Origin: Phytopythium helicoides | Taxonomy: Eukaryota > Oomycota > Peronosporomycetes > Pythiales > Pythiaceae | Length of the DNA: 64,000 bases | Direction: 5' to 3' | NCBI GenBank assembly: GCA_024867545.1 | Contig: JANFNE010000009.1 | Location: 718,501-782,500 of the forward strand | Shown: in pieces, positions 32,501 to 41,990 of the stretch | Position numbering within the stretch: position 1 is the first letter of the stretch | How the letters are laid out: every line of letters starts with the position of its first letter | Position numbers and translations under genes: made by a program | Notes under the pieces: generated by a model | Databases searched by the model: none | What the model was told of the DNA's origin: nothing | The model's input: the letters and a program-made list of their open reading frames with translations, nothing else

Positions 32501-34876
32501 TAGGCGACTCTTAGAATCGCCAAGTTTCGCTAGCAATCTTGGTATGAGTGGTCGGATAAAATCATGAACCGTTGATACGTCGGATCCACGATCAAAAGCG
32601 TTGTTGAAACTGATAGCAACTTCCATCAGTAGAGATACGCCAGCCTCAAAAACTGAGTTGACACGATCCTGTAGAGCTTGCATCAGCACTGTTTGCATTG
32701 CATGGATCAACGTGCGAGAATCAGCTCCAGGCTTTTTCTCGAACGAGAGCAGGCGTGACTCTATCAAGTACTGCACATAGCTAAGACCTTCAACTCGAGG
32801 TGCCCAAGCATTCGAAAGCAGACAGCGAGTAGCCTTTTCACCAAAACAGTCAACTATATATACTACTTCTTCACGTTGGCTCTCAGCAATAGGCTCAGCG
32901 TATGGAAGTTCCTCTTCCTTTTGGATGCTTTTCGATCGAGGAGACAGCGCAGCGGCTGGGTCAACAAATCCACTGGTCTTACCCCCTGAAGGATTTGAAA
33001 GGCTTTTGAGAGACAGCATTGGCTGCTCAGCCACCGAACCCTCTGTTTGGGAAGATGTCAACCTCTTGCTTTGCTGAAGAGCGCTGCGCAGTCCTGTGTT
33101 GATCTTTGCCTGAATGGATGGCTTTAGAGTCTGGTTCTGTTGTTTAAAGATCGATTCAGTCCAACTCTTCATCTGTTCATACATTTGATCTGCTGTTCCA
33201 GTCATTTCTGTAATAGCATTCAGTGAGGCACGATGAGAATTTAAAGCAACATCAATATTTTGGGGACAAACTAAAACGTAATTCGTACCTGATTGCTCGC
33301 ATCGTATGAGAACACTCTGGACAAGTAGATCAATAGCAGCAGTACGAACATGAACGCTCGAGTTTTCTAGTCCTTGTAGACTGACTTTGACTGCCCCCGC
33401 AAAATTTAGCCCGCTTGATGCTTCTTCAAGACGATATTGACTCGCGATCGCGTTCAGAACTTTGATAGCGACCAATTGGTGGCGCCAAGATGCACCATTC
33501 GAAAGTGATGCACCCTGCCCATCATTTCCAGAAGTCTTCAATGGCGAGGTAGCAATCGCTGCATCCGACACAGCACTGGCGAACATCTGGGATATCTGGA
33601 AGGTAATGTAGCGTGTCAAGTCAGCGCTCTTGCAAATTAGAAACAGCAACGACGCCACAGCTTCGCTTGAGTCCTTCTCATTTGAGCCTGCACCACGGCT
33701 CATGAGACTAGCCGCGATCCGCTGAATGCATGGTCTATCCGTGTGGAACTGAGCATTGTGGAAACTCTTGTCGCTCATTGCAGCAGCAAATGCAGACTTG
33801 AGAAGAGTGGTACAGCATATAGATACAACTTGTGATACTGCATCGTGTAGCGCTCGTTCTATCATAACGCACGCAGCGTCAAAGAACTTAATTGGATTTT
33901 TGACGGTCTGTGCACTCTGAAAGCATAAGTTGGCTTCACTGATTGCATGGGTACGTTGCTTCCAGCTAGAGCTTCGAAATGCCTTGACAGCATCAGCACC
34001 AAACGCATTCTTCATAATGACAAATTGTTCATAATCCTCAGTTGTGAACGAGTCATCGTTGTCGTCGTCGGCATCTGCAGTCCCACCCTGGTCAAGCTCT
34101 GTATCCTCATCATCTGCACTCTGCTGGTCTGGGTATTGAGACGGCAGTAGCAACGGAAGAATAGACGAAGGTGCTACATCAACTGGAGTTTTACCCTGAT
34201 CATCACAAGCGTGAACGTCGGCACCTGCTTCCACAAGTACCTTGACAATTGCCGGGTGGTTCTCCGCGCTAGCAAAGTGCAAGGCTGTTTTGCCATTGCG
34301 ACGCGTACCTGACAGCTCAGCATTGCACTCGATTAGAAAATTTGCAACTCCTTCGTGGCCCTTGAAGCAAGCGATCTGGAGTGCTGTGAAGATACCCTGA
34401 TCACCATCTCGAGGCACAATGTCCGACCTCTCGCTGTAGTCCGTGTCGATGTCAGCACCATTTGAGATGAGCCACTTGACGAGCGGTAAACTGCCACTAC
34501 TAGCAGCGTAGAATAGCGGCGTGTGGCCGAACGCATTGATCTCGTTCAGGAAAGCGTCCGCCATGCCATTGCACATGAGCAGAAATTTGCAAGCGTCCAG
34601 GTTTCCATTGTCACAAGCGTAGTGCAGCAGCGAGTTTTTCGTCTTAGGCTCAACAAGTCCTCGCACACCGCCGCCATTGCTCTCTGCCTCTAAAGCTCTC
34701 TGCAGATGCTCGCCAACAACAGTGAAGTCATTCTGCTGAGCTGCTTGGAACAACTCCTTCAAGCTCAGCACCGCTGTCTCCGCCATGGAGAGGATACCAG
34801 CTTCAGCACCTTGAAATCCAGCGGTGTGAGCGAAATCGGGACTAGCTGGCAACGGTCGCGAACCCCGGCGGCTCAA
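29555..34876 (-). CDS. Ankyrin-TOG array protein, CEP104/crescerin-like
   Basis: Large single-exon protein of 1773 residues. Residues 80-230 carry ankyrin repeats (NSLLHYACDNGNLDACKF, GHTPLFYAASSGSLPLVK, GKTALHFASAENHPAIV). Then come TOG-type helical arrays, each opening with the same signature: FGADAVKAFRSSSWKQR (near residue 296), FGEKATRCLLSNAWAPR (near 676) and FGEEIVRCLLDKAWAQR (near 1019); a fourth, weaker one may start near 1326. TOG domains bind tubulin; this signature resembles those of ciliary-tip proteins CEP104 and crescerin. The tail is disordered with nine consecutive Gln and Ser/Gly runs. Role in flagellar microtubule growth is inferred. Start at 34876; an alternative Met lies at 34786. 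Confidence 0.85.
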   Translation of the reverse strand: MSRRGSRPLPASPDFAHTAGFQGAEAGILSMAETAVLSLKELFQAAQQNDFTVVGEHLQRALEAESNGGGVRGLVEPKTKNSLLHYACDNGNLDACKFLLMCNGMADAFLNEINAFGHTPLFYAASSGSLPLVKWLISNGADIDTDYSERSDIVPRDGDQGIFTALQIACFKGHEGVANFLIECNAELSGTRRNGKTALHFASAENHPAIVKVLVEAGADVHACDDQGKTPVDVAPSSILPLLLPSQYPDQQSADDEDTELDQGGTADADDDNDDSFTTEDYEQFVIMKNAFGADAVKAFRSSSWKQRTHAISEANLCFQSAQTVKNPIKFFDAACVMIERALHDAVSQVVSICCTTLLKSAFAAAMSDKSFHNAQFHTDRPCIQRIAASLMSRGAGSNEKDSSEAVASLLFLICKSADLTRYITFQISQMFASAVSDAAIATSPLKTSGNDGQGASLSNGASWRHQLVAIKVLNAIASQYRLEEASSGLNFAGAVKVSLQGLENSSVHVRTAAIDLLVQSVLIRCEQSGTNYVLVCPQNIDVALNSHRASLNAITEMTGTADQMYEQMKSWTESIFKQQNQTLKPSIQAKINTGLRSALQQSKRLTSSQTEGSVAEQPMLSLKSLSNPSGGKTSGFVDPAAALSPRSKSIQKEEELPYAEPIAESQREEVVYIVDCFGEKATRCLLSNAWAPRVEGLSYVQYLIESRLLSFEKKPGADSRTLIHAMQTVLMQALQDRVNSVFEAGVSLLMEVAISFNNAFDRGSDVSTVHDFIRPLIPRLLAKLGDSKSRLHVATEDALLLLSRQYASIGPEMLLEEMIACDRNASPQALSATYVANKLALISKLLLEFGVKENSQDGEQQHSLPIKNVLQPAIQACEHRDQNVRQVALQIIADSLQAARSAAMPFLDALARSARQKLISRLVEKGALEADMLMEEVDDFEVSSDPSARPGTSGGVRPPTASGSSTKHRPALANTSLSSSSNSSMSGGSGTQSASAAPLPYGTALTSEQKEVFATIIQGFGEEIVRCLLDKAWAQREAAVREIERQVVCCANGKIPAEQALPKTLETLRNLAHVLELGLNDTVARVFQCSLRLFQIIATDFLPLISSSHEFIDEILENVVGLVLQKLGDTKQRIRQDCFTLLRSMASLSHIGYARMCKMLSEKYQQLVLSSPSVASSAVMNGELLKLLTTLVKEAHAVSSQARPDMNLILGIVGPALDNKHVDVRNAAVATYAAIFEVTSGGSDETYGQIDLNGLLAQAKPAIRDAISRTVVQIKKTLPSGGDPGYEGDGSGSTRPEVDSARRQTVTIDTHKLAAVCSSEITELLISSSSAQRCEGTDKLVALFISSPQKPSLKGAWEICCLLAKQLMADAAPSVCLAAFEIVHLLVDPPGNGAVTAEYAIPWGEWGVHLVLGSTVRSIVQQSASESVRVRSQVKSLLQLIASRHAVGKNAVCNALLSAPEQKDTLGAPAATPERKIEVAKLRWQFMMRLELLHEYLLEHFRLEDAIATADLGRRRSGSTTNSSSKQSTDSLSVENLIPFLGSAIAHPSPTVRMAAHKIMQQLKTSREAEVVKFVQTGCSPALQKRIQLLLAEDFGGISTVSDGNEGSNVIRGSRASHVRRIAALRPPRSVPVEEKELMADVFPPPQSAPGNSRRSSGANHQDQDDDDIFVSKNDNYVVTASRDKGAHDGDHQNQQQQQQQQVQKVPIWLDQSATSSSSKKGMLSFGDGDSDSVVGGGTVGLMKMRRKSGMRAGGNNSGNVDDMLSSRQGIY

Positions 34877-34969
34877 GTGGGCGACTCATCGACCGACGAG
34901 GCGCCCGCCCGTTGTGAGATCCTCGAGAAACGCGGGATAAAAATACAGGTTTCTTCATTGGTTCGGGCT

Positions 34970-37962
34970 TTATGATCTGCTTGTTAGTGTCTGAGTCACG
35001 CCTGCAAATGAGATGTACTCGGCGACTTGTGTCATATCTGGTCGCGACTTTGGCTCTCGCTGAAGTAGCATGCGGAGTAGAGATCGAACTGGTGATCCCG
35101 TTGAAAGTGGTAGCATGAGCAGCAAGTCCTGAATGCTACAGGAAGAAAATATGATGGGCGAATAGTGCTGTTGGTTGACTGAAGCGAGCTGTGAGTGCTG
35201 CCACGATAAAAGTGAGTCAAACATGGCACACCCAAGCATCCAGACATCCGATTTTGCGGTGATAGGCTTGTGATCAAGAGCCTCAGGAGGAGCGTAGTTT
35301 AGGTACAGTCGGTCGAGGATATCCCCTTCAGCCAAACCCGCAGCATCATAGCCAGTTGTCCAAGCCAAAAGGCCTGCGATCTTGATACTGGGTTTCAACA
35401 GAAAGCTTCTGGGGTCTTCACTCTCTGCGTTCGTGCATATGTAAATGTGTTTTGGCTGAATGTTGAGGTGGAGAACACCGAGGCTATGCATGACAGATAT
35501 CCCAGTCGCGATATCTCGGAATACTCTCAGCACATGCTGCTCAATCTGTGCGTATCCATAGAGGTTGGAATCGAGGCAGTAGCGATAAAAATCAAGCCAT
35601 GACCCTCGAGGGAATGATTCAACGGCGACGAACTGAACTAGCCAAGACTCGAGGAGCATCCCTGACTCGGAGAAATTTTGGTAGGTACGAATGTCAACGA
35701 GCTGCATTGTTGCAATAAATGGACTATTTAGACGTTTCTGTAGGATCTTCAAACGTTCAAATGAGTGCTTGGCCTCGGAGTCATTTCGATGCGGCACCGT
35801 GTACAAAACGACTCGCTTGTCATGTGGAGATACACCACAGAGTGGGGAGGAGCTGTCCATCATTAACAGAGTGAGTCTCTGACTGGATGGCATCGACAGA
35901 CAACGCTCAAACTCGAAATTTGATAGCAGTGGCGGAAGACTAACACAGCGCTCGAGTATTCGAGTGAGTCCATCCTGAGCTGTTTCCTGAAATCGAAGCA
36001 ATGGACGCTCTGCGCGGCGCTGGAACCGCTCAATCTCAATACGCATAGTTCTCTCCTCCTCAAAGAGTGCTCGCCGGGCAAACTCTTGAGTTTGGAGCTC
36101 GAGCTCAATGATTTGGAGCGGGCTTTTCCCAGTTAAAGGGTCAATGTCATGGAACTTTGATTTCTTAGTCACCTTGCGATGACGACGACGGTGAGCTCGG
36201 GTATGTAGCGATCTTGTCGAGGTAGGAGAATATGATGGTTCGGACTCCATCGATTCAATAACAAGAACGACTGCTTGTAGTGTCTCTAGTACCACAATGG
36301 TTTTGTCGTCATCCGTTGTCGACATCATTTGCGTTATGAAGTCTACGGTATGTGCATTCGTGTCTGGAACGGAGGTCTCTATCCCGTCAGTTGCGGTGTC
36401 TTCCGGATTACCACCTGAATTGCCACCAAGAAGGCGAATTTCTGCTTCTTTCAGCCGAATTTCGCAAACAGTTGCCCAGGAATCGCGATATGATTGTTCG
36501 GCGTCATCTGTAGACTTGAGAGCTAAATCCCACTTCCTTCTTCTGCATAAGCAACAATATAATGAACCACGTTCAATATAGCGGTGGTGATGATTCTTTT
36601 CCCACTCTTCTTTTGGCTCGATAAGACTAGCATCTAGTCTCCACAACTCTTCCTCTGACTCGGCAGGCGCCATTGATCGAAGTAGCGCAGCTTTTTCTTG
36701 TAGCTGAGCAAGCTCGTGCTCCGCCTTCTTTTTCGACACCAGCCCCATTCGTGCTCTCGCGACTCCAGTTCCGGGCCGTTGAGCAGCTGCCTCAAACGCA
36801 GCATCAATCTCGTTTTCTGCATCTTCCACGGCCCGCTTGATGGCTGAAAAGTAATTCCATACATCCTCGATAATCCCAATTAACTCTCGGAACTCATTAA
36901 ACGAGATATCACAGTCATTTTGCTTTCGCGATGCAAAGCTAACAATGAATTGCTGCAGCCGCGGGGAGGTTAAGAGAACTGATAGTCCTTGCACACTGGG
37001 GGCAAGCTGCTGGATGTGAGCTCTAAAACATGCGCATACATGCATCAGTAAGCTGCACACTCAACAGATTTACAACAATAGGCAACGAACTCGTTGGTAA
37101 ATACTCCTGTGAGTACGTTCAGAAGTCGGATCCGACCAGTCTTGCTACCGTCCAATAACTCAAATACGCGCTTGACCGCAACAAGACGTTCCAGTTGTTC
37201 TTCTCGCTGCAAGGCCTCCAGCTTCTCGGCAATTTCAGGCTCCAGCGTCGTCGTAGCCATGATCGACTGCGCGCTCTGGCTGGACAACAACAAGATTTTC
37301 TGCTGTAGTAGGTCCGGGGTGCACCGGATGTCTCCCAGGAGATACTTTGTCAGCTCCGATCGCAACTGGAGTAGTAGCCGTAGCTGTTCTTTCAATGTTC
37401 GAACGTGGACACGGTGCTGCTGCCGCAACTTCCGGTTGGCACGTCGCTCCTGAAGTCGTTCTGCTTCGACTTCGCGTTGCCACTGCGCTGAGTCTTCCAA
37501 GGTGAACAGGCTGCCAACCCGCCTCGGCATTTTGTCTTCGTCCCCTTTTTTGCCAGGCGATAGTGCAGAGCTGTCAGCTACTGGAGGGAGGATCAGGTTC
37601 ATGTATCGTTCAGTAGCGATGCCTATCTCTCGCTGCGCTCGCCGCTGGCTTTTAGCGTCGTTCTTGTGGCGTCGAATCGCCGCTGCGGGTGATATGAACG
37701 CCTTCTTTGCTTGCTTCTTGTGCTTCGTCGGTGAGTCATTCACTGCTTGCACCAGACCAGCTACCGTATCAACGACTCTAGCTGCCACTGCAAACGGGCT
37801 CAGCTCCTTGTCGAGCTCAGTGATCAGCGGGGCCTCAATCTCTGGAAGCGCATCGTCTTCGGCTTCCTCTGGCGGCAGTTCCCAGACCGACTCGCCTGTC
37901 ATGTGGTTGTAGAAGTACAGGTTGCCTCCATCGTCCATGAACGGCTCCCACCTGCTCGCCAT
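34970..37962 (-). CDS. WW domain pseudokinase with coiled coil
   Basis: Two exons, about 37962-37074 and 37020-34970, roughly 979 residues. An N-terminal WW domain (WEPFMDDGGNLYFYNHMTGE, then VWELP) is followed by a basic coiled coil and an EF-hand-like helix pair spanning the splice (LLDGSKTGRIRLLNVLTGVF, then SFNEFRELI). The C-terminal third is kinase-like: AYAPPE-type segment (LNYAPPEAL) and KSDVWMLGCAMFDSLL are retained, but the catalytic loop reads HLNIQPKHIY with no Asp, and the DFG position reads AGL. No clear ATP-binding Lys is visible. It is therefore probably an inactive scaffold. The splice junction is uncertain: GTAAAT donor with a TTTAGAG acceptor keeps frame, and a 38-base GTGTGC..TTTTAG alternative also does. 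An in-frame Met exists at 38028. Confidence 0.8.
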
Positions 37963-38091
37963 GGTCTCTTGAGTCGCGGTAAACACCAATTGCCAAGTTG
38001 AAGCGCCTGAAAATAGCGAGCTCACCATATCCGACAGTACAAAAAGCGCCACGTCACCACGACACCAGAGACCGACGCGCTCGCGCCTGCC

Positions 38092-38768
38092 ATGAGCCAG
38101 GAGGCCTCGCCCGCGGCCACGCTGCTCTCTCTGCTGCTCGTCGGCGCGCTCTGGGGCTGCACCAACCCGCTCATCAAGCGCGGTGCGTCTTGGCGCTGCT
38201 CTCAGTTGGACTGGACCAAGTGGCAATGACCAGGCAACTGGCGACCAGGGAGCTCGGAGGAGCGCATGTACTCGCGCCGAGACAACTCAGCGGGCGAGTG
38301 GGGGCGGCAAGCGCTGCACCTGGTCAAGAACTGGCGGGTGAGCTCTCTGCTGGCGGCCGCAGGAGCCGCGCGGGTGCTGACTCGAGGTGCTGGTCGCTGC
38401 AGTTGGTGCTGCCGTTCGCGCTCAACCAGAGCGGCTCGGTCATCTACGTCTGGCTGCTGGGCGCCACCGGTGCGTCTGCCTCGAGCCTCTGGGGTCGCGC
38501 GCCGCTGACTGACCCGCCGTGCGTGCAGAGATCTCCAACGCTGTGCCCATCTGCAACTCGCTCACCTTCGTGTTCACGGCCGCCACGAGCCGTCTGCTGG
38601 GCGAGAAGCCCCAGCGCCCCGCGTGTACGTTGCCTGCTTGCTGTTTGTCGCTTGCGAGCGACCGCTGACCTCGCTAGGCTCTCACGGTGCGCAGGGACCT
38701 ACGCGGGCATGGCGCTCATCCTGCTCGGCGTCGCCATTTGCTTCCAGAGCAAGAACGAGTTGCATTAG
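38092..38768 (+). CDS. TMEM234: TMEM234-family membrane protein
   Basis: Small four-pass membrane protein of the drug/metabolite-transporter-like superfamily; exact role unknown. Five exons: 38092-38182, 38249-38337, 38403-38469, 38529-38624, 38695-38768; 138 residues. Family signatures are VGALWGCTNPLIKRGS, LPFALNQSGSVIYVWLLG and ISNAVPICNSLTFVFTA, ending in a last membrane span (AGMALILLGVAICF). Each exon roughly holds one membrane segment. It starts close to the divergent WW-pseudokinase gene, so the promoter is very short. Confidence 0.88.
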
Positions 38769-38912
38769 ATGTGGCATCATATGTGTTCAAAGAGGCGTTT
38801 TACACTTGATTTGCGCTTTGGGATACATGAATGTTAGAAGAGTATCTTTTCATGGTGACATTTTTGTCCTGTGCTGCTGCCGCCACTTCCTCCAAAGCCA
38901 ATAGTCGCGAGC

Positions 38913-39718
38913 ATGAGCTCGCCGTCGGACGCCGAGGACGAGGACTACGTGCCCGAGGGTGAGCGCTCTCTGCTTCTGCTGGCTGCTGCTCCGTCTGCTC
39001 CGGTCGCTTGGGCCGCTGGCGTCACTAACTAGCTGCTGCGCTAGGCGTCGACGCTCAAGACGACGAGGACCAGTCGCTGGTCGCAGACGCTCGAGGCGAC
39101 GCCAACAGCGGCTCCACGTCGACGAAGGCGCACGTCTCCAAGCTCTGGGAGGAGCTGAACGCGCCCACGAGCGTGTCCAAGGCGGCCGAGGATCGGACAT
39201 CCAGGCTGCTGCGCGGACTCACGAACGGCAAGGCGCCAAAGCCCAAGAAGCGCAAGCTGCGCGAGTTCAAGATGACGGTGCTGAGCCTCGACACCAAGCG
39301 CTCGCGGACCGACCTGGCGGCCGCGAGCGAGAACAAGCAGGTCGATGAGGTCGTCAAGTTCGCGGGCGTCGAGTACAGCGTCAAGCGCAAGGTGGTGGCT
39401 GGAGGAAGCAACTCAGGGATTGACAAGGTGCTGGCGTCGATGGATGCCCCCAAGAAGGTGTCAACGATCGAGAAGACGTCCATCGACTGGGACAAGTTCA
39501 AGGAGAAGGAGGGCATCGAGGACGAGCTCGCGCAGTACACCAAGGACGGGTGCGTGCACCTCGCGTTGATGTGGCTGCATGTCGTGACAGTTTCTGACCG
39601 TGGCTTGAACAGATACATCGAGAAGCAGGAGTTCTTGCAGCGACTGGATCTCAAGCGCTTCGAGATTGAAAAGGCGGAGCGAGACAAGCAGCGCAAACAG
39701 CAGCAACAGCAGCAATAG
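38913..39718 (+). CDS. SWC5: BCNT/CFDP1 (SWC5), SWR1 chromatin-remodelling subunit
   Basis: Subunit of the SWR1/SRCAP complex that deposits histone H2A.Z. Exons 38913-38958, 39045-39549, 39613-39718; 218 residues. The N-terminus is acidic (SDAEDEDYVPEG, AQDDEDQSL), fitting histone binding. The BCNT-C domain is clear: KKVSTIEKTSIDWDKFKEKE, DELAQYTKDGYIEKQEFLQR and LKRFEIEKAERDKQ. The protein ends with six or more Gln. It converges with HDAC copy A over 122 bases. Confidence 0.92.
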
Positions 39719-39840
39719 AGTATCAAACGCGACAGCTTGTGTGGGTAATACAATACCTTCTCGACGCAAGATTAGAGTTGAAAGCGGCTAGCTCCAACGG
39801 GGCAAACCATGATTGAGCAGGCGACACGACGGACTCGCGA

Positions 39841-41840
39841 CTAATCTACTTCCATCGGGATGACATCGGGCGCCGCATTCTCTTCCGCAGCAGCTTCTCT
39901 ACTGGCACTCTCGCCATCAGCCGTGTCATCGTTTCCACGCTGGTCCTGTTGGCACAGAACAGCTCGTGTTATTCTCAAACATATCAAAACAGCAAATCAA
40001 GGCATGGGATGTACCTTGTCGCCTCCGTAGAACTCAGCTTCGTGGTGCCGCTTTCCATTGTTATCAGTACGCGAGTCTGGGTCAGCAGCGTCTTCATCTT
40101 CCTCGCGCAGCATGTGCGTCGGAGGAGCCTGACTCATCTGGACGCTCGGTGCCCCGGTCAGCGCGCGCAAGTTTTCCATAATCTTGATCCTGCACAAAGT
40201 TGTGAATGCTTGTCAACAACCGACATCTATATACTGCGATACTGAAATGGGCAATCAACTTACTTGCAGTCCTCGAGGTACTCCTTCGAGTTAGCATTCT
40301 CAAGCTCGGGGTCCGGCTCCAGGTGCAGCTTGAAAGAAGGAGCGTAGAACTCAAAGTAGTCGTTGTACGGGATGTTGTTGGACACCGTTTCGTCCAGCAG
40401 AATCGACGTTTCGTAAGCCCAGGCACGCGACACATTACGAATAGTGTATCCGCCGCCACCGAGCACCAGCATGGGGAGCCCGAAGCTCTTCACAAACCGA
40501 ACACACTCGCCGTGACCCTTGGTTGTGACGTTGAAGCTGCCAAGACGATCACCTGTGAGCGAGTCGGCGCCACACTGCAGCACAACTGCCGACGGCTGGA
40601 ATGTCTCCATGACTTTCTCGATAACGGGCTTGAACACGCTTTCGTAGCTCTCATCTGTCATACCGCTCAGCAGCGGGAAGTTCACTGCATAGTACTTGCC
40701 ATTCTTCGCACCAACGTCCTTGATGTCGCCTGTGCCCGGGAAAAAGTCGCCGTACTTGTGGAACGACACTGTCATGACACGGTCCGTCACGTAGAAGGCT
40801 TCTTCGACGCCATCGCCGTGGTGCACATCAATGTCAATATATAAAACTCGCGGGTGATACCTGCAGCAGCAGAACTTTCGTTAACACCACGTATTCCAAC
40901 TGGTAGGTATTTACACGTACTTGAGCAACTCCAAGATGCCAAGAACAATGTCGTTGATGTAGCAGAAACCCGAGCCTTCCGATTTCTTGGCGTGGTGGAG
41001 TCCACCAGCCCAGTTGATGGCAATGTCGCACAAACCGTGATTGAGGCGGCTGACGGCATCTGCGAAGCACAAAGTTCGTGCATTATCAGAATGAGTCCTG
41101 TAGTTGATTGAATGAGTAGATGAACAGTCCGCGCTCGCATACCCAGTGTGCCTCCCGAGTAGATCTGGCAAAAGTCGAACAGCCCGTCGAAGATCGGACA
41201 ATCCGTCAGCTCGCCGAGGTTGACTACAGAATACAACCACCAGCGAGCATCAGCACTTCTTGCAAACTCACTCGCTATTCAAAACGCCGGAATTTGACGC
41301 ACACTTTTGAAGCTCTGAGGAATAATCCTTCTGGTTCGTCGGGTTCACGCGCTGCAGAAAGTCAATGTACTCGGCGGCGTGGAACACCTTAATCTCGCCC
41401 GGCGACGCCCAGTGCGGCTCCTACACAACACCAAATACGGTCATGAGCATCGGTGTCAGAGGGGGAGTGAGCCGCAACGTCTGCAGTTCGCGCTGAAGTC
41501 GTACAAAAATGTCCATTTTGCGGTAGAGATCGTAGTTGACCACGAGGTGGTGCGCCAGCTTCATGCGGTGCGGCTTCATCGGGTGGCCTGGGCCATAGTA
41601 GAAGTGCCCTTCTTCCGCTGTGTGTGCGCATACAATCCGCGTTAGCGTCCTGTGCTGCTGATCACCCCTCGTACTCGCGTGACCCCTCGCCCTTTGTGTC
41701 AAAAGCGTTGCTGGAAATCGTCCATAATGGAGGCTACAGGAAGCTCCAGAGGTCGAGAGAGGGATCGTCCGACAGAAGAGATACAGGAGGTACGTACGGT
41801 GGTAAAAGTACGACACGCGCTTCTTCGTGGCACTCGCCAT
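39841..41840 (-). CDS. HDAC1: Class I histone deacetylase, copy A
   Basis: Zn-dependent lysine deacetylase of the Rpd3/HDAC1 class; removes acetyl groups from histones in corepressor complexes. Eight exons: 41840-41798, 41617-41505, 41420-41303, 41223-41143, 41059-40921, 40860-40264, 40189-40015, 39945-39841; 456 residues. Conserved elements: [49 protein letters not shown] with the His pair, zinc-site [10 protein letters not shown], and the catalytic-Tyr motif [10 protein letters not shown]. The C-terminal tail is acidic ([11 protein letters not shown], ending IPMEVD). The Met and first exon are nearly identical to those of copy B, 150 bases upstream, so the pair arose by tandem duplication. 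Confidence 0.93.
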
Positions 41841-41990
41841 GGCCGCAGGAAGTGAGCGCTTGGACCGGCCGGTCGACTTGCTAGGACAAAATGGACTGGC
41901 GGGAAGTCTAACTCTTCCCCTGCAAAAACGAATATATGCTAACGTAGCAAATCGGTTTTATGCATAGTTGGCCGAGTTGAACACGACTTG

